Assembly: GCA_950097015.1 (NCBI GenBank)
Contig: CATNEN010000002.1
Span: 4,123,001 to 4,187,000, forward strand
Reading direction: 5' to 3'
Length of the DNA: 64,000 nt
Source of the DNA: Macrostomum hystrix
Taxonomy: Eukaryota > Platyhelminthes > Macrostomidae
The position numbers and the translations under genes are program-made. Below, in pieces: positions 21,471 through 32,984 of the stretch; within the stretch, counting starts at the first letter, position 1; the number at the start of each line of letters is the position of its first letter. The notes beneath the pieces were generated by a model that did not search any database, was not told the DNA's origin, and was given only the letters and a program-made list of their open reading frames with translations.

Positions 21471-22113
21471 AGTCACTAATCACCTAATCATCTAATCATC
21501 TAATCACCTAATCATCTAATCACCTAATCACCTAATCATCTAATCACCGAATCATCTAATCACCGAATCATCTAATCACCGAATCATCTAATCACCGAAT
21601 CATCTAATCACCTAATCACCTAATCATCTAATCACCGAATCATCTAATCACCTAATCACCTAATCATCTAATCATCTAATCACCTAATCATCTAATCACC
21701 TAATCACCGAATCACCTAATCATCTAATCACCGAATCATCTAATCACCTAACCATCTAATCATCTAATCACCGAATCATCTAATCACCGAATCATCTAAT
21801 CACATAATCATCTAATCACCTAATCATCTAATCACCGAATCATCTAATCACTTAATCACCCAATCATCTAATCACCTAATCATCTAATCACCTAATCATC
21901 TAATCACCTAATCATCTAATCATCTAATCACCTAATCATCTAATCACCTAATCATCTAATCACCGAATCATCTAATCACCTAATCAGTAGTGAAATAAAG
22001 CTAATCACCTAATCATCTAATCACCTAATCACCTAATCATCTAATCACCGAATCATCTAATCACCTAATCATCAAATCACCGAATCATCTAATCACCTAA
22101 TCATCTAATCACC
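21471..22113. repeat. 8-bp repeat, AATCATCT / AATCACCT / AATCACCG
   Basis: About 80 copies of an octamer with a two-letter alternation that often makes a 16-bp super-unit. One interruption at about 21985-22003 holds unique sequence. Confidence 0.96.
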
Positions 22114-22940
22114 GCCACTAACAAAACCTAAAAAAGCTTCGAAAAAACAACCAATGAGATCGTAAAAAACCGGACATTAAACTTATATAAAAAAATGTAA
22201 AACGGGATCCTAAGCGTTACAAACTTATTAAAAACACGGAAGACTGCGTAGCGACAAAATTATTCGATTGTCTTACAAGTATAAGAAAAGAAGTCAGCAG
22301 CATCGGAAGTAAAGTGACAAACTGTCATACAAACACGATTATTTTTAACTTGACTTCTTGCCGATATGTAGCGAAAGCTATAAGTTTAGTAGTAATAAAG
22401 CAAAAATTGACAGACACTACTGGCAGTAGGCGCATCAAACAAAACTGCGAATTTATTTAAAAGAGTGACGCAAATATTTTTTAAGCTTCCAGCTGTTAAA
22501 ATAGTTACGAATTATAAATCACTACTTCATTAGACACCAGCAGGCTAATAAAACTGTACTTACTTAATACTTCGAGTAATAAGTACACAGATCGAAAAAT
22601 AAATAAACAAAATAGTGCTCATTTACTACAATCATACAATTATCGCTGTTACAGTGTTGACTTAGTCATGCTTTAGAAGCTAAAATGGGACAATTTACTG
22701 AAGTTTAAAGTTAGCACAATAAAGGACAGCTAAAGGATTTTAATCAATTTTAAACACAACAAAAACTGCGTCAACAGCCATTTCTGTTAGAAATTACTGA
22801 TTAAAAATTATGACCAAACAATTAGATCATTTTGGGAGGCGGTAACAAAAGTTACACAATACCGGGTCACGAGAAAACTTTGAGCTATGACCAATGATAG
22901 TCACTTATTGAGGTCAGCTTTGGGCAATAACCATATGGAA
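22114..22940. other. AT-rich intergenic DNA, nothing recognised
   Basis: No coding exon or RNA gene is supported on either strand. Confidence 0.5.
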
Positions 22941-22944
22941 TCAA

Positions 22945-23520
22945 TAATTTTATGACTTATGACCAATAATTATGATTTATTGTTGTTAAGGCCAGGCCTA
23001 TGACCAATAATATGACTTATTGTTGTTAAGGCCAGGCCTATGACCAATAATTATGACTTATTGTTGTTAAGGCCAGGCCTATGACCAATAATATGACTTA
23101 TTGTTGTTAAGGCCAGGCCTATGACCAATAATATGACTTATTGTTGTTAAGGCCAGGCCTATGACCAATAATTATGACTTATTGTTGTTAAGGCCAGGCC
23201 TATGACCAATAATTATGACTTATTGTTGTTAAGGCCAGGCCTATGACCAATAATATGACTTATTGTTGTTAAGGCCAGGCCTATGACCAATAATTATGAC
23301 TTATTGTTGTTAAGGCCAGGCCTATGACCAATAATATGACTTATTGTTGTTAAGGCCAGGCCTATGATCAATAATATGACTTATTTTTGTTAGGGCCAGG
23401 CCTATGACCAATAATATGACTTATTGTTGTTAAGGCCAGGCCTATGACCAATAATATGACTTATTGTTGTTAAGGCCAGGCCTATGACCATTAACATGAC
23501 TCATTGTGTTTAAAGATGGG
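22945..23520. repeat. Minisatellite, 39-41-bp unit, about 13 copies
   Basis: The unit is GGCCTATGACCAATAATTAT followed by GACTTATTGTTGTTAAGGCC. Length alternates because AATAATTATG and AATAATATG forms differ by two bases. It lies downstream of the liprin-beta stop. Confidence 0.96.
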
Positions 23521-23805
23521 CTAATGACCAATCATGATGACCCATCGAGTTGCCATTTAAGGCCATGACCAATTAGAGTGAAATCGTCCTAGTCAGAATG
23601 AGGGCTATGACAAATAGTAGCGACACGCTGGGCTCAGGGTGAAATAAAGCTATAACAAAATGATCCATCGCAATCGAGGTAGGTCAATGACCAACTGATT
23701 ACAGGTTACTGAATGACAATCCAAGTAGAAAAATAAAACCCTCATTGTATTGTTGGTTACGAATCAAACTGCAATGACAGTGAATGTAACGAATCCCAAC
23801 AGTGC

Positions 23806-26800
23806 TCACAGGTGAGTGAGCCGAGGCGGAGCTGGTGTGCTCATCTTGAGCAGCTGATCCAGGCAGTCTGAGCTGCGCGGACAGAGCAGCGACTCTGGCG
23901 AGTTGTCATTCGCCCCAGACGATGCGGCACTAGCCGAGGAAGTCGAAGAGAACAGGCCGCCAAGCCGATGCTTGCGAATCTTCACCTTGCCGGCCAGGGT
24001 CAGCGGGTTCGGAGCACGCAGCTTGGCCGCGTGGGTGTCGGCGCCGACTAGGGCGACGAAATTCGACGACAGGTGGCGACGGAGCAGCGACTTCTCGGCC
24101 GGAATAGACAGCAGGGCGGCCAGCAGGTCGCAGGTGAAGCGCGGCTCGAGGGCCAGTAAGGCGCCATGTACACCGGAGCCGCGCAGGTTGACAGCGTATT
24201 CGGCGAGGTCGGCTTGACGGAGCCACTCCATCACCTGCGGGGTGAGATTTTGGTGGTTATAGAGATCTATGGAGTTAGATTTTGGTTGTTATAGAGATCT
24301 ATGGGTGAGATTTTGATGGTTATATAGATCAATGGGGTGAGATTTTGATGGTTATATAGATCAATGGGGTGAGATTTTGATGGTTATAGAGATCTATGGG
24401 GTGAGATTTTGATGGCTATATAGATCTATGGGGTGAGATTTTGATAGCTATAGAGATCTATGGGATAGTTATTCATGGCAAAATATTATTATAATAACTT
24501 CTGGACAGAGATAAACAGGAAACCAAAGGAATATTGGAGCCAATGAAGTCACCTGGTGACTGGTCCACCTGTTCAGGTCGGCGCTAGTCCCAGCCCGCCT
24601 GACCAGGGCGTCGAGTTGCCAGTCAACCATTCGCATGACTTGAATGCCTCGCTTGAGGCTGTGCGCGTGCAGCTGGCTGGTGATGCGCAGAGTCTGCATG
24701 TCGGCCAGGCGCAGATTGTCTAACAGAATCGGATCGGCAGCCGCGGCAGCGAATGCGTCAGTGTGCTGGCGAAGGCCTAGATCGTCCAGCCAGCGAGCCA
24801 CATTGAAGTCCGGCCTTTGATAGTTAAGGTAACGGATGTAATCGGACATTTTTCCCAGGACTAAGATTCGAACACCAGACCCTCGCTAGGATTAGAAACA
24901 GACCTCGGCAGCTATTAGTTCAAAGGGCGGAGAATTTTGATCCATATGGTGGACTTTCACAAAAATCGGTCATTCGGTTTGGGAGCTGTTGCGAAGAAGG
25001 CAGCGGGTATTTGAAATATCCCGTGGTCTATCTACTGTTTAGGGCCAACAATCAAACTCCAGACTTCAAACACTGGCAAAAAACTCCCTATAAAAAACCT
25101 CAGATAGTCGTCAAGGCAGCCGCCTCTAGTCTCCAAGTCGATGGCAAGCCGCAGTTTTCGTAGGTGCAGCGGATGGCGCAGCTGCAGGCTCCTGTCCAGC
25201 TCCTTGTCGCTGCTAGACAGCAGTCGGGCTCCGCGCCAACCGTCGGACACAACGGCTGTGACGTACATGTCGAGGCGGAGGTCGGCGAACCAGCGGGCCA
25301 GCCGATGCGAGTCCCACTGGGCGAAGGCCGCGCCCGTTGGCGACAGAGGCGCCGACAGAAGGCGAGGCGGCGATGCTACGGCTACGCCGGCTGCTGAAGT
25401 CGACGAAGCTCCGGCAGCGCAGTTGCCGCCGACAGTTGACCGCAAGTTTCCGCCTCGCTGAATACCACCGCTTCTAGTATTGCTGCCTTTCTTCCAGCGC
25501 ATCGAGGCCACGAACTTTCTGAAGCCGCCGCCACCGCCGCGACTGCTTGGCGCCGAGGTCGGCAGCGGACGGAGCATCATCTGGCGACGCCTGGCTTCGG
25601 CCTCAGCAGCGGCTGCTTCAGCAACACTGACGCTGTTATTGTTATTGCCGCTGCTTGTAGTTGTGTCTGGCGCTACGAACGTGTTAGACGGACTCGAGGC
25701 TGGTGAGGTCTGAGCAGCAGCAGCAGCAGCAGCAGCTGAGCCGCTTTGTCGCTGAGGCTGAGGCGTTGAGAAGTACGATCCATCGGCTGCATTGATATAG
25801 GTTGAATTAGGTAAAGTGAAAGTCACATGACTGACCAGCAAAAAAACGTAATTTGTAATTAATGTGACCAGATAGAGTGATCATACTTTTAACAGAGTTG
25901 ATACAGAAAGATAGAATGAGGGGGTGAGTGGGAGAGCGGCTAACGCGTTTGCCTCTTGCACCAAGGTCCCTGAGCTCGATTCCGCGGCGAGGCCACATTT
26001 ATTTGGGGCGCAGCCGCGGAGAGAAGGCTAACCCTCTTGCGATGAGGAAGTCAGGTGTACACTTGTCTGATGTACACTTCCGTGTGCCTTCGTACAGTAT
26101 CTGTGTGCGTGTGCCTCCAAAATTGCCTACAAAACGGGCAGGGTCTAGTGTCACCAAATGATGTGCCATTGCCCGTAGCCCTCCTGCAAATTATTATTAT
26201 TAAAGCAGAATGAGAAGGTAGAAAAATCTTAAAAGTTCAGTAGTCTCACAGTAGCCAGGAAAGCTTCTATCGGACTGGGTGGCAGAACTAGCTGGCATGC
26301 CGTGAACCATGGCTGTGGGTTTCTTAGCGCCTGTATCAGCGGCAACAGAAGCAGCAACAGCAGCAGCAGACGAAGAGGAGACTGCATTTTCTCTGGCATT
26401 GCTACTAGAAGAAGGTAGCCGAGGGCTCTTGGAGGTTTTAAGCTGATCGAGTTCGAGTCGCAGACTAGCAAGTTCAGCCCTGAGGCTGGCATTCTCAGAT
26501 TCCAGCTCAACAACTCGACGCTTCAAATCGACCCCAGTTGCAGGCACGGGCGATGATGGCGGAAGTTCATGCGCCAACTGGCGAACAAATCTGGCATTCT
26601 CGGCGCCGGCGGCCCGGAAAATGCCGCGCACATCGGACAGGTCTGTCATGCAGGACCGCAGCTGGTCCAGCAGTTCCAAGGCTTTAGTCGGCTGATCCGT
26701 TGGAGGCTGCTGACTGCCGGCGAATGTTGTCGACGAAGTTGGCACATCGTCTAGACTGTCGGACATCAAATCCTCCAGTGTGGAAGTCAAATATGCGTTG

Positions 26801-26916
26801 CCCTGATTTGAAGGCAGAGCAGTGCCGCCGCTGTTACCATGGTTTCCATTGCTGTAGAACTGCTGGCTATAAAACTGATTGAGCTGATTCTGAGAGGCCG
26901 GGTTTGACATTGCCAT
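23806..26916 (-). CDS. PPFIBP: Liprin-beta (PPFIBP-type) scaffold protein
   Basis: Exons on the minus strand: 26916-26250, 25786-25099, 24814-24553 and 24234-23806, total 2046 nt and 681 aa, all phases matching. The N-terminal exon has a short coiled coil (RRVVELESENASLRAELASL, about residues 130-165), shorter than in vertebrates. Exon 2 starts with low-complexity Ala/Ser/Asn and ends with SAM1 (FAQWDSHRLARWFADLRL ... HPLHLRKLRLAI). Exon 3 is SAM2 (NVARWLDDLGL ... ITSQLHAHSLKRGIQVM). Exon 4 is SAM3 (VMEWLRQADLAEYAVNLRGS, then GVHG). This order and wording is diagnostic of liprin-beta rather than liprin-alpha. The family scaffolds LAR phosphatases and cortical or synaptic complexes. The exon 2 donor is weak (GAG|GTTTTT), but the join restores YLRPDFNVARWL. 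An acceptor-like TTATTTTCAG lies 32 nt upstream of the ATG. Confidence 0.9.
24238..24470. repeat. Minisatellite, 31-33-bp unit, in liprin intron 3
   Basis: On the gene strand each unit reads ATCAAAATCTCACCCCATAG or a close variant. The real acceptor of exon 4, AAAATCTCACCCCGCAG, is the terminal unit of the array. About 7 copies. Confidence 0.9.
25921..26203 (+). mobile_element. SINE-A, full-length reference copy
   Basis: The tRNA-like head has box A GAGAGCGGCTAACG and box B-like GCTCGATTCC, with loop CTTGCAC suggesting an Ala-type ancestor. The body has GAGGAAGTCAGG and GATGTACAC, then GGGTCTAGTGTCACC, and the 3' end runs CAGCCCTCCTGC into an (ATT)n tail. It lies antisense in liprin-beta intron 1. 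At least seven other copies or pieces occur in the window. Confidence 0.82.
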
Positions 26917-26952
26917 TTCGATTCTGTCAGCCAGGAATTCTTAGCTAGCTGA

Positions 26953-29900
26953 AAATAAATAAAACAACAATTATATCCGGGAATTACAAACTGAATATGC
27001 ATGTTCTCTAAGACTTTATAATACAAATAAAATTGGGCTCTTGTATTTGACTGGTAGTAACTTATGACATCAGTTTAAAACAATCGAGGTCATGAGTTCG
27101 AACTTCAATCAAAAGGAAGCAATTTATATATGAACATCAACTTAATTACTTGTACTGTACAGTTGTACAGTCATCATATTGTCTATCATAGCTGACAACT
27201 ATAATAGATAAAATGTCAAATGAAGATTCAAAAATTGTATTACTTCCAAATTTTCTTAGGTTTCTTTAATTTTACTATAAATATTATTTTGTCACTGCAA
27301 TATTTAGAATGGCTATAGAAAAAATGTAAATATTTCTACTTATATAAGTGAATATCACTAACTTGAAGCCTAGCCGCTGTCTTGGCTAGGCCCTATATGG
27401 CAAAGTTAGTGATAAAGAGTGAAAGTATATGTAAAATCTTATATATATATATTTAAAGCTAAAAATTATTTTACAGCCTATTGGCTAATCTCACCTTACC
27501 AAGGAGCTTATAGAGTGACTGTTCACTGTCATAGAAATCACAGGTGATTGAATATTTGTCCTGACTATAAAACCAAATAAACTTTTGTACAAAAACAAGA
27601 GCTCAAAATCAAAAGAAGAAATAACTAGGCCCTATACATTATAAAATGGCCAAGACTCTCAATGTAACTTTTATATTTAAAGTTTATGTACAGATGCCAT
27701 ATATGCAGCTGAAAGTGAAATGAAGGCCCAGCAAATTAAGTCCCTAGTTGTAGTTGCAACAATTGACTGACTTAAGTCAAAATAAATCAAAGAGACCAAG
27801 GGACAAATATGGGAAAAGAAAGTGCAAAGAGAGTGAAAAAACCATTGAGAATAAGGATGTGATGCTATTCCGGCAATGTTCTACTTCCGTTTGTTATATT
27901 ATTTTTTGTTTGCAAACGACCGATAACGACAAAAACAAGTTTAACGGTAACAAAAAGTCAGTAGTTTGGTCAGACAGTTCTGAAAAGTCTTGGTCAGTCT
28001 TTCTTCTTTCAAACCGGGTAATAGTGCCTAATCCAGTAGAGGAGGGCACCGAAGCTATTCTTGGGGTATAGACAGCGCCATAAGAATTCTTCGAGGTGGC
28101 TTTCGAATAGAGCAGCACTCGTGCCATGCATTTGACATAGCTTGGCCTTCGCAAAATCTTCAGCTGCAGAATTTCTGTGCCTTAGCTTCCTGTTCCCCCA
28201 TATTTGCCAGATTTTGCCATAGACATAGATCCAAGTGTCAAGTCACGGCAAAGCCACATCAGCACAACTTTTCAAACTCAGAATGCACGTGTGGCACGAA
28301 TTTAAACGAAAAAATAATATAACGAACGGAAGTAGAATATTGCCGCTATTCCATTATATTATTCTATGTACTATTCTATATTGTTATAATCCTATTATAT
28401 TATATTATTCAATTTTTTGTGTTTTATTTAAATGGAAGCAAATTTTAGTATTTTTATAGCCGAAACATCCCAAGCTATTTAAATTGCAACATCAACAATA
28501 TGAGAAATATGAAACAAAAAGAAACTAACTAAGTAAAAGTAAAAGAAACCTTAGTCCAAAAAATTCTAAATATATTTATTTATTTATAAAACTTTTTTTT
28601 TAATCTAAAACCTAAATTCGTGTTAGGCCCTAAAAACAAAACCTAGACAATGTTATTATTATAATTATAAATAAATAAATATAGTAAGTCCTGCCTATAT
28701 TAGTTACTGCTATCTAAAAAATCATGCGTATATTAATTTCAAGCAGCCACCAAACAAAACAAAAAAAATGCGAAATATTTAAAATGCGACCTAAATGAAT
28801 GACGTACTTTCCTAATATGGATATGCTGTGTTGACAATCAAATACTAAGCTAAGCTTGACTTTTAAGTTGGCTTTTTAGTTTAAGTAAGTAAGTCTACAA
28901 AGAAGTATAATAAAACTATAAACATTAAAGTAATAAACAAGGTTGACAATACATTTTCAAGTGATAACTAGTCATACGTGTTTAAGTGTAGATCAGTTTT
29001 GACGGGCTCAAAATTTGTCATGTTTTCTGAAATTTAAAAGCACGAGAAAAAATAAACAAAAAATAACTAACAAACGCGCAGGTAACAGGCTCTTTTATTA
29101 GAAATAAAAATTGAATCACCTGAGATGTTAAATATTTTTCAATTGTGTAGTCTATATTTTTGTAGAAATAGAACTGAAAATTGCTTGCCTTACTTTGCCT
29201 TTACTTTTTTCTTGCAAGGTAAATTTACTTAATTCTTTTTTATCATCGTCTAATATTTTGCCTTTTCTATTCAGAATAAGATATATCTCGTCAATCTTAA
29301 GATATCTATAAAGGAGTGACGAGGTCACGAACTTTCTGTATTCATGTAGATTGTAGAATATGCTGCAATAACATGCAAATGTTATCTCGTAAAGCGTTGC
29401 ATCTGATTTGCTGCGTCCTAATAAAAATGCAGTAAAGTTATTTTTGGAGGGCTCTGAGGCGCTGGCGAGTTATATTTAGGGACAGAAGACCCTTTCAGCT
29501 AGCAAAGGAAGGTTCGCCGATCCCGCTACATTCCTATAGGCACACACGCACACGATTATTCTGTTCTCTGCACGCTGCAGGCGCACATTCACAGAGGGTT
29601 GTAAATCTGTCGCGTCAGGCAGTGTATCAGACATCAGGCTGCACTCGAGGTAAAAATTGCACAATTTAAGCCCCAAATTAAGCCTTTTCTATGCGGCTGC
29701 GCCCGAGATTAACGTGCACCTTTGCTGCGAAATCTCAGGAATGTTGTACGAGAGGTAAACTGACTCTGGAATGTTTAGCATTTGTAAAAAATCTGGACCT
29801 TCATGGTACTCAATTTGCCGAGAAGCTTAATGGAATTATAATTAGTTATTATATAAATCATAAATCCGTATTATAAATCCGTATTTCTTGCTTACTTCGC

Positions 29901-30140
29901 GATGACAAGTAATACGTGTCCTTTATTTAAACCACGTTAAAAATGGTTAAAACTTTACTTAAAACTCTTTAAGTAGATAGATTCCGTAGTTCACGAAAAA
30001 ACTTTTTTATGTTAAGATTCGAGAGTTATTATTTTAACCTGATTGTAGGATATAAAATGTTTAGACATCTTTCATTAACGGTAGTTTATGTTAACAATCG
30101 TTCACTACGGCCAGATAAGCATGCCAGGCTCTGAGAGTAT
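26953..30140. other. AT-rich region, no gene recognised
   Basis: About 3.2 kb rich in A/T with only short open frames lacking domain resemblance or linked splice sites. The start includes the liprin-beta 5' flank. Its only clear structure is the interrupted hairpin at 27353-27414. Confidence 0.5.
27353..27414. repeat. Interrupted hairpin
   Basis: The outer arms TATCACTAACTT (27353-27364) and AAGTTAGTGATA (27403-27414) pair. The inner arms GCCTAGCC (27368-27375) and GGCTAGGC (27384-27391) pair around an 8-nt loop, leaving an asymmetric bulge. Confidence 0.7.
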
Positions 30141-30147
30141 AGCCTCA

Positions 30148-31265
30148 TCATCGACCCCAGCCTCTGTGCTGCTCCTGCGAGCTGGCGGTCCCCGGCTGAA
30201 TGCGGTGCCTGAGGAACCACCTGACAGCCAACGGCGACCGAAGCTGAAAATTAAGCAAAAGTACCAATGGTACTTGAGTTGGCTTGAATAATCAAGGTAT
30301 TGGAGAATATAATAAAAAAATTTATGCTGCGATCTAAAAAAGGTTCAAAAGGATTTATGACATGAATTTTTTAATAATCCTGGGATCTGGGAGATTGAAG
30401 TAATAATCCTGGGATCTGGGAGATTGAAGTAATAATCCTGGGATCTGGGAGATTGAAGTAATAATCCTGGGATCTAAGAAATTGAAGTAATAATCCTGGG
30501 ATCTGGGAGATTGAAGTAATAATCCTGGGATCTAAGAAATTGAAGTAATAATCCTGGGATCAGGGAGATTAAAGTAATAATCCTGGGATCTGGGAGATTG
30601 AAGTAATAATCCTGGGATCTGGGAGATTGAAGAAATAATCCTGGGATCTGGGAGATTGAAGTAATAATCCTGCGATCTGGGAGATTGAAGTAATAATCCT
30701 AAGATCTGGGAGATTGAAGAAATAATCCAGGGATCTAGGGGATTGAAGTAATAATCCTGGGATCTGGGAGATTGAAGTAATAATCCTGGGATCTGGGAGA
30801 TTGAAGTAATAATCCTGGGATCTGGGAGATTGAAGTAATAATCCTGGGATCTGGGAGATTGAAGTAATAATCCTGGGATCAGGGAGATTGAAGTAATAAT
30901 CCTGGGATCAGGGAGATTGAAGTAATAATCCTGGGATCAGGGAGATTGAAGTAATAATCCTGGGATCTGGGAGAGTGAAGGATCAATCTCGGGATTTGGG
31001 GAGATTGAAGTAATAATCCTGGAATCTGGGAGAATAGATATAGATATTGGGCAGATAATTTAAGCTTGTCTCTCACCTCCTCATTGGGCCTATTCTGCTC
31101 AAGATCCCTCTCGCCAGACGAGCTGCCAGTCAAGATCCTGTCATCACCGTCATCAGCCAGCAGCCGATGATCAACAAGATCAGCAGAGCCAAGAGAAGCA
31201 GCTGTTACACAAGCAAACAGCCCAGATGCCCCTAGAATCATAGCCAATAGACTCAACGGACTCAT
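30148..31265 (-). CDS. Candidate small secreted precursor, two exons
   Basis: Exon 1 (31265-31077) encodes a classic signal peptide (LSLLAMILGASGLFACVTAA), followed by an acidic segment with dibasic-poor spacing (DDGDDRILTG, ERDLEQNRPNEE), and ends at a strong donor GTGAGA in phase 0. A strong acceptor, TTGCTTAATTTTCAG, lies at 30259-30244, and the phase 0 continuation reads LRSPLAVRWFLRHRIQPG to a stop at 30148, about 94 aa in all. The intron is a 29-bp minisatellite. No family is recognised. In another frame the second exon begins with FGRR, an amidation plus dibasic site, but no matching upstream exon was found. Confidence 0.4.
30370..31035. repeat. Minisatellite, 29-bp unit, about 23 copies
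   Basis: The unit is AATAATCCTGGGATCTGGGA followed by GATTGAAGT. Variants include GATCAGGG and GATCTAAGAA. It fills the putative intron of the small secreted precursor. Confidence 0.96.
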
Positions 31266-31914
31266 GCCGGTGTGTTAGTACTTTGAGCAGGCAGTTCTCT
31301 ACGCAGCGAGAAATATATATTTTACAATTCAGTCATCGACAGGCCATATTTATAGGGATAATTCTAGTGTGCCATCGCAATAACAGGTGCGGATGCTTTC
31401 AAGAAATGGAAATTCACACATCTTGAATGCTAGCAGTTTTGAGTAGAATAGTTTCACAATGGCCAGTTGAATAATTGAGCGCCTGACACTAATTACAGGT
31501 TGCACTGTTGCATATACGATAACTAGTTAGGCCTGAAATACCTACAACACTCGAGACCAATGCCAGCTGGATGTCAATAATTTAAACAAAACAAAACAGA
31601 TAAAATCCGGGTGTTAGAGTTTCAAATAAGTTATCAAACACGTGCTTTTTTCTCATCCACTCATCCATCAAATTTCAATTTCATTAGATTTAATATGAAA
31701 TATTTAAGCAGCTCTTATAATTATCCGTAATAATTAGAATGGCAAACAAAACATTGAACAGCGCAACAGAAGATAAACAGGCGGACACAGTGTTAGGAAA
31801 AGCAAATAAATTGTCAAATGTCAATTAAGATATCTAGAGCAAAAGTAAACAAGGTAAAACATTTTGCATTCTGTAGATAATTAAAATAGCTGGGTTAAAG
31901 TAGTTCAGCCCTAA
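31266..31914. other. Spacer, nothing recognised
   Basis: AT-rich upstream flank of the candidate secreted precursor. No coding feature supported. Confidence 0.45.
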
Positions 31915-32578
31915 TCACTACACCATCTCAAATAATCTCAGATCCAAGCCTTGAAGAATTTGAGATCCCCATCTCAAAGGATCGAAGATCCCATCTCAAA
32001 GTATCTGAGATCCCCATCTCAAAGGATCGAAGATCCCATCTCAAAGGATCTAAGATCCCCATCTCAAAGGATCTGAGAATCCCATCTGAAAGGATCTGAG
32101 ATCCCGATCTTAAAGGATCTGAAATCCCCATCTCAAAGGATCTGAGAATCTCATCTCAAAGGATCTGAAATCCCCATCTCAAAGGATCTGAGAATCTCAT
32201 CTCAAAGGATCTGAAATCCCCATCTCAAAGGATCTGAAATCCCCATCTCAAAGGATCTGAGAATCTCATCTCAAAGGATCTGAGAATACCATCTCAAAGA
32301 ATCTGAGAATCCCATCTCAAAGGATCTGAGAATACCATCTCAAAGAATCTGAGAATCCCATCTTAAAGGATCTGAGAATCCCATCTGAAAGGATCTGAGA
32401 ATCCCATCTGAAAGGACCTGAGAATCCCATCTGAAAGGATCTGAGATCCCATCTCAAAGGATCTGAGATCCCAATCTCAAAGGATCTGAGATCCCTATCT
32501 TAAAGGATCTGAGATCCCATCTCAAACGATCTAAGATCCCCATCTCAAGGGATCTGAGATCCTATCTCAATCGATCCT
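31915..32578. repeat. Minisatellite, 23-24-bp unit, about 28 copies
   Basis: The unit is AAAGGATCTGAGAATCCC plus ATCTC. The GGATCTGAGATCC form is itself an imperfect palindrome. Spacer 32579-32984 then leads to the WARS1 stop. Confidence 0.95.
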
Positions 32579-32984
32579 AGATCCCAACCTTCGATACTGT
32601 GGGATTTCTTTAAACTAGCTGGGAGCCGAAAGAAAACATAAACATAAAGGCAAAAATATTCAGAAAACGTGAATAAAATAGCAGAACAGAAGAAAAGAAA
32701 CGAGGTCCCAAGAAGCTTCACTGTGTTACTCACAGTAGCAAATGATACATTTTCAGAAATGTCTCGGCGCAGACAAATAAACTGCCATGGGATTGATTTG
32801 GACAAGCAAAGTAACGGCAGTTAGCAGTAGGCAGGACAGACAGAAACAAACCAAATACAATTACAACAGCTAATAAAATATATGAAGAGCTGCTTTCGCA
32901 AATTTCCATAATAGAAATTTATGATTGCTCAAAACGTGCTAGAATAAATCGGCCAAATTTTTTAGTTCTTAAAATCCACTAAGT

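Noticed and set aside
27754-28154. Overlapping frames of about 90-105 codons on both strands
   Set aside because: No family resemblance, AT-rich, no splice logic.
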